Below are positions 21,340-31,654 of a DNA stretch of 64,000 nucleotides, in pieces. The first letter of the stretch is position 1; each line of letters begins with the position of its first letter. The stretch comes from Acanthosepion pharaonis. Its lineage: Eukaryota; Mollusca; Cephalopoda; Sepiida; Sepiidae. Below the pieces are notes generated by a model. The model had not been told where the DNA came from, made no database searches, and saw only the letters and a list, made by a program, of their open reading frames with translations. The stretch covers positions 322,501 to 386,500 of the forward strand of contig CAHIKZ030000127.1 of the NCBI GenBank assembly GCA_903632075.3, written 5' to 3'. The position numbers were made by a program, and so were the translations under genes.

Positions 21340-21746
21340 AAGAAATACTTCTGTTTTCCTCCACTGATGAAATGAATCAAGAGGTATTGGATGCAAAGGA
21401 GAAAGAAATCCACAATTTGGAAAACAATGATGCATTTGAAGTTGTGGAAAACAATTTACCAATTATTAATTTCATGCAAATAGGTGTTCATGAAGAAAAT
21501 CACGAATGGTATCAATGTTGTCAAGGCTCGTCTGGTTACCAGAGGCTTTGAGAAAAGAAAGGCCAATCAAAGGACAGATTCACCAACTTGTAGTCAGCAA
21601 TCACAAAGAATGGTGTTTGTTACTGCACCTCCTGCAGGTTGGGAAATCAGTTCAAGTGACATAACTTCTGCATTTCTGCAAGGAGGTACAATTAAGAGGT
21701 TCAAGCTGATCAGTAAAATTATGTTCAGAACTTGTGTTGTGGAGTA
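21340..21746 (+). pseudogene. Copia-type pol (reverse transcriptase, RVT_2-like) fragment
   Basis: At 21360-21450 the plus strand reads EVLDAKEKEIHNLENNDAFE, the N-terminal approach of the copia reverse transcriptase. From 21484 it continues VFMKKITNGINVVKARLV, TRGFEKRKANQRTDSPTC, and SSSDITSAFLQGGTIKR. KARLVxRGF, the SPT motif and SxDITxAFLQG are hallmarks of the first blocks of Ty1/copia reverse transcriptase. The catalytic YVDD region is missing and a stop falls at 21745-21747. Confidence 0.85.
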
Positions 21747-21884
21747 AAGAGTATACCCCCCTACGGTGACTGTATGAACTCACCCAATACTATAAAGAAA
21801 TCCCTGGTATGAGGTTGGGAGTAGACATATTGGAGTCAGTCTTCATACTAACTATAGAGGTGTTACAGCAATAGCTTACATATA

Positions 21885-21960
21885 GTTTGGTTTGTTTTAC
21901 AGTGTATCAACCTCAATGGGTTATTTAATTTCCACAATTTTTATTGCTGGTGCGTTTTTG
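21885..21960 (+). repeat. Modular repeat, head only
   Basis: TTGGTTTGTTTTACAGTGTATC, AACCTCAATGGGTTATTTAA and TTTTATTGCTGGTG match the head and first unit of minisatellite I of copies A and B. The rest of the element is absent. Confidence 0.7.
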
Positions 21961-22029
21961 TTTCTGATCACTGGGTTTTTTGCTCGTGACAAGGTTTGAC
22001 GTGTGACACTGGGTTTTTGTCAGTTATTA

Positions 22030-22220
22030 TCAGTTGAGTCGTCGTGTTACCACAACATTTTTGAAGATTGTAGTTATCATGGAAGGAAGTAAACAGAAGG
22101 GATTTCCACAGGTGGGAAGTGAGAGAAAAGAAACAGAGGTGAAGTAGCAGTTGCATTTAGTTATTTCAACAGTAAATGGGTGGGACCTAGAAGCCAATCT
22201 AGTAGCACACTTCAATTCAT
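22030..22220 (-). mobile_element. Jockey-like LINE 3' fragment
   Basis: The minus strand reads KCATRLASRSHPFTVEITKC and then a segment equivalent to LWNSLP, matching the C-terminal residues of the copy at 28442. It is about 60 codons long and frame-disrupted. Confidence 0.7.
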
Positions 22221-23195
22221 GTATTTGTTCTAAAAGACACCATTTTCCATTCTTTCATTTTTTAAAAATATTTTTCTTCGCTTATTGCATGAAACCGTGC
22301 AACTTATCTGCATGAGGGCCTCAACTTATGTCAAAGGTCCATACCTACAGTGCAACATAACCTTGATTTTTGACATAGGTCAGAACTCACTTATGTAAAC
22401 ACCCATGAGTCTGCATTACACTCAAGAGCCATAATGAAAGACAAAAAAATCTTTAAAAAAAAATAGAGCCACATTAATGAATGTAGCACAATCCAATAAG
22501 GCAAAAGGTGAAGAAACAACGCCATCTTCTTCATATAGCACCACATGATGACCTAATATTATGGGAGCTGGCATCATAACCACAAGACACTGTATGTCAG
22601 GCCTGACATAACCTAAGGACGTTCTGTATTCTTATACCTTGTTTTTGTCTATTTTTTTTTCTTTTTTTTTCATTTTTTTGGGGGTTTTGTTTTGTTTTTT
22701 TACTTCCTACATTTGTGATTTTCTTAAAATCATAAAAGAAACAGTTTTTCTTTTAGAATTGTTTTTCTAAATCACTCTTGGGTCTAAACTTGGCCATTTA
22801 TTAAAGATAAACAAACCAAAAGTTCAGTGAAATATTTTTTCAATTCTAAAAATAAAAACTAAATCACGAAAGAAAATCTCCATTTTGGAATTTCTTTTCT
22901 TCCTAACAAGTCTTCTTTTTTTTATTTGTGGCAATGTTTGAATTCTGAATCATTTGGTCCAGTCTTTTCTGCTCTTTCTCAAAATCTATTACAAAAAAAA
23001 AAATAAATCTCACAAGAAAAACCATTAACAAACACAAAAGGAGTAAATTTTTGCATTAAGCACCATGAATTCAATTTTACATCACCAGGCAGCCATTACT
23101 GGAAAGTGGCTTAACGGGAATAAATATCTCTACCAGCTAAAATTTCTATTCTATTACTTTAATTAATTTACAAAGAAACAACTAAGAAATAAAAT
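22221..23195. other. Non-coding, no recognised feature
   Basis: T-rich runs at 22650-22702. No coding frame and no family match. Confidence 0.45.
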
Positions 23196-23199
23196 ATAG

Positions 23200-23460
23200 T
23201 TCATCTGCCAAAAGGCAGATACTACGCTTTGATCCAAGCCTGATGGGCAGTGAGTGAAGAAAGTTATAATTTAAGTAGCCCTGGCTGCTCAGTCAATAAA
23301 TGCTGAATGTTTCCTTAGAAGGAAATGGTTAAAATTAGAGATGAGGAAAACAGATACTACACATTGATCTCAGCCCAATGACCAAGCATTGAAGAAAAGT
23401 ATAGGACTGGCTATTCAGTCAATAAATGCTGAATGTTTCCTTAGAAGGAAACAGCTAATT
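23200..23460 (+). repeat. Two-copy direct repeat with TTTCCTTAGAAGGAAA core
   Basis: The block with GCAGATACTAC, GATCCAAGCC and CAGTCAATAAATGCTGAATG then TTTCCTTAGAAGGAAA is present at 23214-23325 and again at 23350-23450. The terminal motif recurs in reverse at 37650, 38785 and 49490 (TTTCCTTATAAGGAAAC with CATTCATTGACTG). It marks a short interspersed repeat of unknown class. Confidence 0.65.
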
Positions 23461-23904
23461 TTACAATACTAACAATGTTCCATATTCCATTGGGAATTGA
23501 ATTCCTTTTGAGAATGTCTTAAATTTCTTATTTCATTTAAATTAAATGTCTTTAAATTGTTTCCTCCCCCACTAAAACTAACCAATATAAAATTGAATTT
23601 TCAATATGATTATTCTAACTAATATTATTAATTTATTATATAAGTATTATAAATAAAATATTTATTTTTTTCTTTTTTCGTTCTGGACAAGCAAGTAGAA
23701 TTTTTAACAAACTTTCAAAATAAAAATGTCATTATTAATCGATAGTCGACTGCTAGACAAAGGCTTTCCCATCTCCTTCCATGACAACTATCACTGTTCT
23801 ATTTTCTTCCACCTCTCCATCGTCTTAGCGGTTTCTTCTTGGAATCATTATCAAACCTTTTTGCTCCGTCTATCATAATCCGACAACACAAAGCAAAATA
23901 AAAC

Positions 23905-24285
23905 AAACATTGGAAAAGGAATGAAACAAGGGCATAAATTATTTACAGCAGGCCTTGAAAGTATCTTGTGAATAATGAATTAGGAAGGAAGGTGTGCAAA
24001 AGCAGCCATTTACAATTGAACGATAATATTTTACAGATATCAAAATTATTAGATAAATTACTAGAACTGTTAAATGAACTAAACAGAGAAAGTTTCAAGG
24101 CAGTTCATCTTTTAAACAGACGAATAGAAAAAAAAAAAATCAAATGTAGTGTTCAAATTGTAACATTTTGGAAAAAGATCACAGGAATAGAGGATAAAGA
24201 ACTGGAAGAAGTACTGGAATACATCTACAATGGACAGGTAATAAAATTAAACAAAGACCATACAAATGAAATGAAGTAAAGCATT
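23905..24285 (+). pseudogene. LINE reverse-transcriptase fragment
   Basis: The plus strand reads NIGKGMKQGHKLFTAGLES, where GxKQGxxLFTAxLES matches the reverse-transcriptase palm entry. After frameshifts come LLELLNELNRESFKAVHLLN and EVLEYIYNGQVIKLNKDHT. The last corresponds to the conserved E-x-V-x-x-Y-x-YLGQ-I box, with N in place of L. The catalytic FADD segment is degraded to LQISKLLDKL. It is a different subfamily from the fragments at 3950 and 28442. Confidence 0.7.
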
Positions 24286-24393
24286 CAATAAAAATAAACA
24301 CGTAATGAAATGTACAGTGTGCTTAAAACATAATATAATCCATGAGAGCATTGAGGTGCACAATAGACATTAAAAATATAAAATAAACTTAGA

Positions 24394-24396
<3 letters not shown>

Positions 24397-24435
<39 letters not shown>
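24397..24435. repeat. (TA)n microsatellite
   Basis: About 19 TA units. Confidence 0.95.
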
Positions 24436-24439
<4 letters not shown>

Positions 24440-24576
24440 ATGCCTGTGGTAATAAAATAGTACTCGATGTAAAATAAAAGCATTAAAAGTTATACTAATA
24501 ATAAATATACATTTGCTCTTCACCATTTGGTACAACACTAAGTTAGTTCATGAAAATCAGAGTATTGTTAGTAGTA

Positions 24577-24602
24577 TGTGTGTGTGTGTGTGTGTGTGTG
24601 TA
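24577..24602. repeat. (TG)n microsatellite
   Basis: About 13 TG units directly preceding the hairpin at 24601. Confidence 0.95.
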
Positions 24603-24764
24603 TAAGTGGAAACTGAGGTTAATGTTGATTGGTGACAGTCTGAATATTGTGCTCAAGCATGAAACAAGCTGCTGCCTATTGGTACTAACCTCAGTCTGTT
24701 TCATGCTTGAGCACAATCTTCAGACTGTCACCACTCAACATTAACCTCAGTATCCACTTATATA
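24601..24764. repeat. Long palindrome, arms about 65-70 bp
   Basis: TATAAGTGGAAACTGAGGTT on the left pairs with AACCTCAGTATCCACTTATA on the right. The arms continue through GTGACAGTCTGAA and TGTGCTCAAGCATGAAACA. The layout (TATAAGTG, a CAGTCTG/TTTCATGC core) resembles the 3081 hairpin but the sequence has diverged. (TG)n lies to the left and (TA)n (24761-24783) to the right. Confidence 0.85.
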
Positions 24765-24783
24765 TATATATATATATATATAT

Positions 24784-25511
24784 CTGAGAAGAGAGAACTG
24801 TCATATAGCCTGATGTGCTTTACTGATTTAGCCACAGAGAAGCATTTTGGTTAGCAAGGTCAATTTTACTGTTTTTAAAATACAATTCTCCATGATTTTC
24901 TCTCATACATTCATATCTGCTTGATGCATATTTAAATTGTATTGTAGTTTAAAAAAAAAACAAACTACACACTCCTCTCTTCTCTTATATATATATATCT
25001 CTGAGAAGAGATGAGCGTGTACTTTTTTTTTTCTTGATATCATTGTCCTTTTTCATTTCTGCAACAAACATTAAGCAAAGAACTGAAATACAAGGCATCT
25101 AAATAACTAGTTCTCTTAATCTGACAAATCAACAAAGTTACATTAAGTATGTGAGAAAGGAGCCAGATGTCTGAGCATTACTTAGAATAATTGCTAAGGA
25201 ATGCAACAGTTGTTTGAGTATTAAAATAATGGCAGATAATTTTATGATCAGTCTCAGGCACTGGATGCTGATTTTCAAAGTAGTAGTGAGTCTGTTCAGT
25301 ATGTCTTTCTCAGTGCATACATGTTTATTTGCATTCGTATCTGTGTGTATGTGTGTGCTTACATTTTTTTAGTATACATATGTATGTAAGATATATAAAT
25401 TTATATATCAGACTGGTAGTAGGTAATGAAATGACAAAATGGAAAAAACTCGTAGGATATTCAGGTCTTGGTATGAACTTCAAAGTGATAATCGTTTTCT
25501 TGCAGTCAGTA

Positions 25512-25515
<4 letters not shown>
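24784..25515. other. Non-coding, small TA-centred palindrome
   Basis: At 24967-25022, ACACTCCTCTCTTCTCTTA and its near reverse complement GAGAAGAGATGAGCGTGT flank a short TATATA loop. No gene seen. Confidence 0.5.

Positions 25516-25550
<35 letters not shown>
25516..25550. repeat. (TA)n microsatellite
   Basis: About 17 TA units. Confidence 0.95.
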
Positions 25551-25551
<1 letters not shown>

Positions 25552-25800
25552 CATGTGGAAAATTACAAGAGTTCCTTGTATCTTTAACACTTTCAGTGTA
25601 AATTTGTTACTTGTGTTTATTGCATTTCCACTGCACATATCTTGTATAGGGTTAAGTAAATGAGATAACTAGATATTAGCCACTGTATATGCGTGTGTTG
25701 GCATGCATATGCTGGTAAGCAAATAAATAATTACCAAATTTAGGCAGGAGGTGTAGACATAATAGTGGTCAATGTGATTAGACAGAGCTAAGAAATATAT

Positions 25801-25976
25801 GTTAATAAATACACATATACCTACATTTGATGTGCGACTCGAGTTTCGTTGGCTACCCAATTCATAGGGCACAAGATATCACTTATTGTTTAATGTTGTT
25901 GAATAAGTGATATCTTGTGCCCGATGAATTGGGTAACCAACAAAACTCAAGTCACACATCAAACGTGTATTTATTA

Positions 25977-25979
<3 letters not shown>
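25801..25979. repeat. Long palindrome, arms about 82 bp
   Basis: GTTAATAAATACACATATACC on the left answers ACGTGTATTTATTAAC on the right. The arms run through GATGTGCGACTCGAGTTT, GGCTACCCAATTCATAGGGC and ACAAGATATCACTTATT to a loop of about 13 bases. There are only a few mismatches. (TA)n follows at 25983. The arm sequence is unlike the other hairpins. Confidence 0.9.

Positions 25980-25982
<3 letters not shown>

Positions 25983-26013
<31 letters not shown>
25983..26013. repeat. (TA)n microsatellite
   Basis: About 15 TA units adjoining the 25801 palindrome. Confidence 0.95.
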
Positions 26014-26018
<5 letters not shown>

Positions 26019-27305
26019 GAGATAATCATATATATTTTTATACAAGAAAAGTATTATAGAATAGGGCTATCATAATTATAATAAGAACACATGAAAACCA
26101 AGCAGAACGGGATTGTCAGTGGTCAGGAATCAATACAAGCCTGACTAACTAATTTAGAGTGTATACACATAAACAAGGTATTTTCTTATATTCGCAGTAT
26201 GAGTGAAATGCCATGGGTAGTTTTCAGAATGTCTGTATTAAAGAATTGTCTTGGTAATATATTTCCTATCCTGTAGGGAAAGGATTGATTAAATCAACAA
26301 TTGACATTGTGTTATGTTTGGCATCAGTGGAGACACAAACAAACACCAACCAATGAAATTGTCAGATTTGTCAGACCCCAGTATAGAAATTTTCCATTAT
26401 GCATTGTATCACATTTAAATAAAAATTTAAAACTTTGTGATTGTTCTTTTATTTTTCTCCCTCTCCCTCCTGAAGTTCCAGAATTTTCCATTCAAATTCA
26501 CCAAAACTATTCCTGACAAGTGATAGCCTGTAGCTTAAACAAACTAAATTTCTTTTCTTTCATTTGTGCATAGCTATACATGCAAAACAAATAACAAAAA
26601 ACAGCGGTACAGGGTTAAATAGCAGAAGCATTTCTGATTGGACCACAGATTAACAGTATTGTCCAATCAAATTTAACTATTTTGGTTCAAAGAAAGAAAA
26701 ATAAAAAGAGAACAAACATTATTTTATTTATTTACATCCATACACTCCTATCCTTACAGCTTTGTTTTGTCAGAAATTTGCTTGTAAGAGACAAAATATT
26801 AGTTTTAACAAATATTTACAAACACATCCAGATTAGCATTAACAAGCTCCCTTGTTCAACCAGTTCAAATCTTTAAAGTTAAGACCTGTCATTTCATGTC
26901 ATGTCCCCAGGGGTAAACTATCTCATTCCTTTTCATATTCCATTTGTAAGAAGGAAGTTCCATTCAGTCAGCTTTGTCCCAAAAACTACTGCATTATGGG
27001 ACAGACTCTAACGAGGATGATTCCATAATTAGTACAATCTTAACATCTTCAAGTCCAGGTTCAACCATTATCTATTCTACATATCCCCATAATTTATAAT
27101 ACTTATATCTATAAAAAAGCTCCATTCAGTAACCCTATACTTTGAGTGGCTGTTAAGACTTGTATTGGTTGAACAATAGTGTCAAAAATAAAAGTTAATC
27201 TTTGTCTTTATGGATAATAAGCAAGGCAACCTGGTGTTGCCCCAGGTGACATGTTTTAAACACCTTTTTTAATCAAATGTATCACTTGATAAAGAAATGA
27301 TCCAA
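26014..27305. other. Non-coding, no recognised feature
   Basis: No frame with recognisable motifs and no clear match to the other repeat families in the window. Confidence 0.4.
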
Positions 27306-27309
27306 CAAA

Positions 27310-27735
27310 GCCTAGTGTATTAAGACATTAGTTCATGAATTTAGTGACACAGTACTTGCAAGTTCAATCCCTGGGCCAGGCTATACTTGGCCACAGTGGA
27401 AACAAGCAAACGATCACTGAGAAGTACTAAAAAAATTAGACAGATGAGATGTCCCTAGACATAGGCAGTAGAATGATAACAGTAAACACATATAGGTTAA
27501 ATGAAATATTCAGTTCAGAATTCGGTATCTGTCTATATTTCTGAGATGAGGTATTGTAATTATTTACATTGTTCAGACAGTTGTCCTCATCTTCATTCTC
27601 ATATTCACGACATTTCGGCCATTGTAAGCTGTAGCCTTCTTCAGGATTTATCTATATTTCTGAAATGAGGAATTGTAATTATTTACATTGTTCAGACTAT
27701 TGTCCTCATTTTTATTGTCATATTCACAATGTTCA
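27310..27735 (+). mobile_element. SINE family B: degraded head plus two inverted tails
   Basis: At 27345-27385 CAAGTTCAATCCCTGGGCC is a good box B, with box A degraded. From 27535 two copies of the family B tail in minus orientation follow each other with a period of about 110-115 bp. Their landmarks are ATTTCTGAGATGAGGTATTG, TTACATTGTTCAGAC and CATTTCGGCCATTGTAAGC. Confidence 0.65.
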
Positions 27736-27737
27736 AG

Positions 27738-28120
27738 TATACATAGCCCAGTGGATAAAAGCGCTGGTTGGATCCAGTGATTTGACCTAAAGTTTTGTGA
27801 GTTCAATACCTGGCTACTGCAGTGGTGAACAAAAATTTGGAGAGTTAAAGAGAGATAACCAAGACATCCGGAAGAGGCATGGCATGTGGAACTAGAACAA
27901 TCTATAAAGGGTTCAGTTCAAAATTCCAATCACCTGAAGAAGGCTGGAGCATACAATGGCCAAAACATTGTGAATATGGCAATAAAGATGAAAACAGTCC
28001 AAACAATGTAAATAATCGTAATTTGCTGTAAGTTACCCAGATCCATAAACACTTGATGAAGGTCAGAGGGTACAAGGAAAACAAAGATGAGGACAATAGT
28101 CCAAATGTAAATAGTGTAAA
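27738..28120 (+). mobile_element. tRNA-derived SINE, family B
   Basis: Box A TAGCCCAGTGGATAAAAGCG (27745-27764) and box B GAGTTCAATACCTGG (27800-27814) are well preserved. The body (AACCAAGACATCCGGAAG, GGGTTCAGTTCAAAATTCC, CACCTGAAGAAGGC) leads into the tail GGCCAAAACATTGTGAATATG, CAGTCCAAACAATGTAAAT. Related copies lie at 39275-39585 and 43495-43815 on the other strand. Confidence 0.8.
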
Positions 28121-28139
28121 TAATAAGTCCTCATTCCAG

Positions 28140-28235
28140 AAATTCAAAGAAATTTAGAAGGAAACTAGAAGCAATAAAAATGATGTTTTTCAGAAGGATA
28201 CTGAGAATTCCATAGAGGGGGTGAGTTAGGTATGA
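28140..28235 (+). mobile_element. LINE 3' fragment, left part split by an insertion
   Basis: AACTAGAAGCAATAAAAATG then TTCAGAAGGATACTGAGAAT matches 11190-11240 and 33385-33430. The continuation of this element (from ATACTTAGAATCAGGAA-type sequence) is found only after 29480, so the jockey-like element at 28310-29450 lies between its halves. Confidence 0.65.
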
Positions 28236-28309
28236 GGAACTGGTATTATATATATATATACCTTTTTTACCAAAAGGGTCTTTTTCAGACACTGATAAAT
28301 AAACTTTTT

Positions 28310-29450
28310 TTCTTTTTTTTTTTAAGCGTTTCATCCCAAGCAAGGCAAGAAGCCATTAGGACGCAAGGGGTTACAGAAGATTTGGAGCAAGATCAGATAG
28401 GAGTGAGAGAGGAAAGGATGAGGAGAAGAATAGTGGATAGATCAAGGCAACTGGAGATGTCGATTGACATTACATTTGAATAGTTGGAGATTATATCTCT
28501 CAGGGAAATGGGAATAGGGAAGGGAGTTCCACAAGTGAGAGGTGCAAGACATGAAGCTATTGGAGTAGAAGAGACGGCTACATTTAGGAGTTTCGACAGT
28601 GAAAGGGTGAGATGCCAGCCTCGTAGGGCACTTGAACTCATGGAATCTGGGAACAAGTGAATGCAGCTCCTCGGAGCAATTGCCATGGAAGTATTTGTAA
28701 AAAAGACAGAGAGAGGCGACGGTGCGTCTGTGAGAGAGCGACTGTAGACGAGATGCCAGAACCGGGCCAATTATATTGCATATCCGCCTCAGGAGCCTAT
28801 CAAGAACCTCAAGGCAAACAGAAGGGGCTCTAGACCATATATGGCAGCAATACTCCATGCAAGGGCGAATTGTTGATTTGTAAACCTGGAGGATCGATTC
28901 CGGGGAGAAAAATTTCCTGGCGCGGCACAGGGAGCCAACTTTCCTTGCGGTGGATGAAGCAATTGACTCAATGTATTTGTTCCATCTCAGGTCAGCAGTC
29001 AACGTGAGACCGAGCAGCCGCAGAGAGGTGCTCTCGAGAAGTTGAGCATCAGACATTCTAATGGAGGGCAGGGAAGGATCTCTGTAGTGATTAATAGAGA
29101 GCAGTTTTGTTTTTGAGGCATTAAAGTTGACCAGCCAATTCCTGCCCCAGTTCACAAGCGATTGGAGGTCCTTTTCGAGACACACGACCAGGTTAGCTTT
29201 GTCAGCGACACTAGATTTGTTTTTGAGGCAGGAGTAAATTGTGGTGTCATCCGCGTACGTCCAAAACATATTTAAAAACCAGCTACAGGGGTGTTTACAA
29301 GTCAATCTTGATTCTTTTAATGCCCTTCTGAGCTTGAAACAAGTCCAATTATCAACCCATACATCTGATAGAGGTGTTAGCCACTGATCAGATTCTTCAA
29401 GGTGTCCCAGTTTCTTAGTTACTATATTAAAAACAAATAAAAAAATTGGT
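28310..29450 (-). mobile_element. Jockey-like non-LTR retrotransposon, 5'-truncated
   Basis: It is transcribed on the minus strand. The 3' end has TTTTTAAGCGTTTCATCCC then CGCAAGGGGTTACAG, shared with the tails at 10345, 18557 and 37728. Its GC content is clearly higher than that of the flanks. It carries an open reverse-transcriptase frame. The 5' limit is uncertain: 29268-29450 is open but has no recognisable reverse-transcriptase motif. It separates two halves of an older LINE fragment. Confidence 0.8.
28442..29268 (-). pseudogene. Reverse transcriptase C-terminal half, open frame, 5'-truncated
   Basis: The minus-strand frame enters at the catalytic box TYADDTTIYS. It continues through LVNWGRNWLVNFNASKTKLL, SLRLLGLTLTADLRWNKYIE, QVYKSTIRPCMEYCCHIW, RLLRRICNIIGP, ASLCLFYKYFHGNCSEELH and SHLWNSLPYSHFPERYNLQL, ending at a stop at the 28442 end. 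These blocks are the palm, thumb and C-terminal region of jockey-superfamily reverse transcriptases. About 275 codons are uninterrupted, which is unusual beside the other LINE remnants here. The endonuclease and the first half of the reverse transcriptase are missing, so it cannot act alone. The open frame extends upstream to 29509 through sequence I cannot assign. Confidence 0.9.
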
Positions 29451-29479
29451 TTGAAAATGAAATGTTTTCCCAAAATAAT

Positions 29480-29700
29480 TGGCAGAAAAGAGGTTAAAGA
29501 AAATTGCAACAGAAATAAAACTTCTGCTGAGAATCAGGAAAAGAACACTAGAATTCATTGGACACATAATGAGGATGGAAGGCTTAGAGAAAACCCTTAC
29601 AGGGTATACTGAAGGCAAGAGAGACAAGAGAAGGCAGTGAGCTATGTACTTGGTGAGCTTGTATGAATGGTGCTCAATACCAAGGTGTGGTTGTAGGTTC
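29480..29700 (+). mobile_element. LINE 3' fragment, right part of the split element
   Basis: GAATCAGGAAAAGAACACTAG, GACACATAATGAGGATGGAAG and CTTACAGGGTATACTGAAGG correspond to 33495-33600 and 8830-8890. Together with 28140-28235 it reconstitutes one LINE tail, apart from about 30 bases. Confidence 0.7.
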
Positions 29701-30105
29701 ACTACACAACTGACCCCCTAACCAATTCCGTCCATGTGTTTTGGTAGCGTGCCAATGTTTGAGTCTTTGGGAAGGATCTTCCAGTTTAATCAGTGATATT
29801 ATCAGCTTATATCTTCTCTGTCAGCCTCTTTTGCTTAAGATGGTATCTTGTAGAATGGCAGTGAAAAGATTGTTAGCTCTTATGACCTTTTGCCTATACC
29901 ATTTCAAGTTTTTAGCCCTGATGGTGGATATGCGGTATTCAAGAAGAAATAGTTGAAATAGTATGAACACGAGAGCCAACCCTCTTTGCAATGCCATCCT
30001 ACAAAGTACCTCGTCATGGAAACTGATGATGATCAATGCGCTATCATCTCTTGATATTAAGCACTATAACACAATGAATTATAACTTTGTGTTAGCACAA
30101 CCATG
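29701..30105. other. Non-coding, no recognised feature
   Basis: Overlapping frames on both strands reach about 71 codons but show no known motif. Confidence 0.4.
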
Positions 30106-30109
30106 AACA

Positions 30110-30296
30110 GCTTCTGAATAGTTGTGTCTACCCAGTTTCCCTTATAAGGCTTGGGTCAACTTGGGGCATTATTTTCAAGCACTTTCCAAAGGTTCCACAT
30201 GTTAGGATTACCACCCCAAAGCTGATAACATCAAGAAGCCAACTCCCTCACAAATCATCCATGGTGAGATTCAGATCTAGGTCTCATGGTCAGTGT
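30110..30296 (-). mobile_element. tRNA-derived SINE, family C
   Basis: It shares ACTTTCCAAAGGTTCCACA, TGATAACATCAAGAAGCCAA and GGTGAGATTCAGATCTAGG with 36225-36445. The box-B-like sequence, read on the minus strand, is CTAGATCTGAATCTC. The box A end is lost at the (TA)n tract. Confidence 0.65.

Positions 30297-30306
<10 letters not shown>

Positions 30307-30355
<49 letters not shown>
30307..30355. repeat. (TA)n microsatellite
   Basis: About 24 TA units. Confidence 0.95.
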
Positions 30356-30363
<8 letters not shown>

Positions 30364-30584
30364 GTATGTTTGGCTGAATAATCTGGACATATTTTTATTT
30401 TAATCCTCTCAAATTCACAGATCAATTTCTTAATGTTGTTATTAAATTCATGAACAAAAGGTGTTGAAGTTTTTCATTTCTTTTATTTTCCCAATTACTT
30501 TCAATTTCATCCAAGATCATCTTTAGAGTTGAATTGCAAAGACAAAAAATTAAGGTAATTGAGATTTATTTATATATATAAGTG

Positions 30585-30868
30585 AACATTGAAGTCAACA
30601 CTCAGAGGCAACAGACTGTTTCATGTGTGTGTGTGTGTTTTCATTAAGACATGTCTCACTAAATAATTTAGACAACTTTTGTCTACTCATTTTTAATAAG
30701 CACTTCTCATAATTATAGAAGTCGGAATAACAGGAATATGCATCAACATGGTAATTTTCTTTCTTCCTTTAATCAGGATACTAAAAAATTTGTCCATAAT
30801 TACAAGAGGATCCTATTAAAAATAAGTAGACAAAATTTGTCTAAATAATTTAATGAGACATGCCATAT
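30585..30868. repeat. Truncated hairpin arm followed by a long palindrome
   Basis: 30580-30625 is one arm of the 3081-type hairpin (AGTGAACATTGAAGTCAAC, ACTGTTTCATG), running into a TG repeat. From 30646, ACATGTCTCACTAAATAATTT with TTTTGTCTACTCATTTTTAA pairs with the right arm at 30795-30868 (TTAAAAATAAGTAGAC, AATTTAATGAGACATG). The arms are about 70 bp and the loop about 80. A further partial copy of the arm end follows at 30870-30905. Confidence 0.75.
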
Positions 30869-30929
30869 ATAAAACATGTCTCATTAAATAATTTAGACAT
30901 GTCTTATATATATATATATATATAAAATT

Positions 30930-31200
30930 CTTAAAGTGTGTGTGTGTGTGTGTGTGGTTGGATGTAGTTTATGCATTTCCACAGTTTTCATCTGATTTTG
31001 ATGAAATATTTTTGGTTTGATAAATAATTCTTCAGTCCCGGTTTTGAGTTCAAATTTGCTGGAAAAAATTACAACCTTGAAGGTGAACAATTGAAAAAAT
31101 CTAATTTTTTACACTTTGTACAAAAATCAAAGGCAAAATTTAATTTCTGTACAAACCCCCCAAAAAAAAAAAAAAACAGCATCCAATCAATTTAGAGAGT
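30930..31200 (+). repeat. Interspersed repeat fragment with GT-rich head
   Basis: After a (GT)n run at 30936-30956 comes TCATCTGATTTTGATGAAAT, similar to CGACTGATTTTGATGAAATT at 56857. Both follow an AAAAC/TTAAAGTGTGTG-type start. It is a small shared segment of an unclassified family. Confidence 0.4.
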
Positions 31201-31470
31201 TGAAATCTAATGCAAAAGATTATTAGAATTATAAAAAAAAATTATATTATAAATAAAAATTGTCACATATTATTATTATGACGGTTCATGGAAGAGGTTC
31301 CTTCCTTGCAAGATTGAGAATGCTAAAATGACACTCTTCAGGCCCCCCATTGGGTATGGGGTTCAGATGCATCCAATTGTTGTTACCAATATTGATTTTT
31401 TGAGTGGGCTAACTTTAAACTTAAACTGCTCCAACTGAATGGCAAAAATTCCCAGTAATGAATATTGCTA

Positions 31471-31472
<2 letters not shown>

Positions 31473-31525
<53 letters not shown>
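31473..31525. repeat. (TA)n microsatellite
   Basis: About 26 TA units ending exactly at the outer arm of the two-tier hairpin. Confidence 0.95.
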
Positions 31526-31526
<1 letters not shown>

Positions 31527-31611
31527 CGTGAACATACAAGACAACACATAGAGGCGACAGTCTGTTTCATGCTAGGCACAATCATCAGGCCATAGTGCTG
31601 TTATTTTTCTC

Positions 31612-31654
<43 letters not shown>

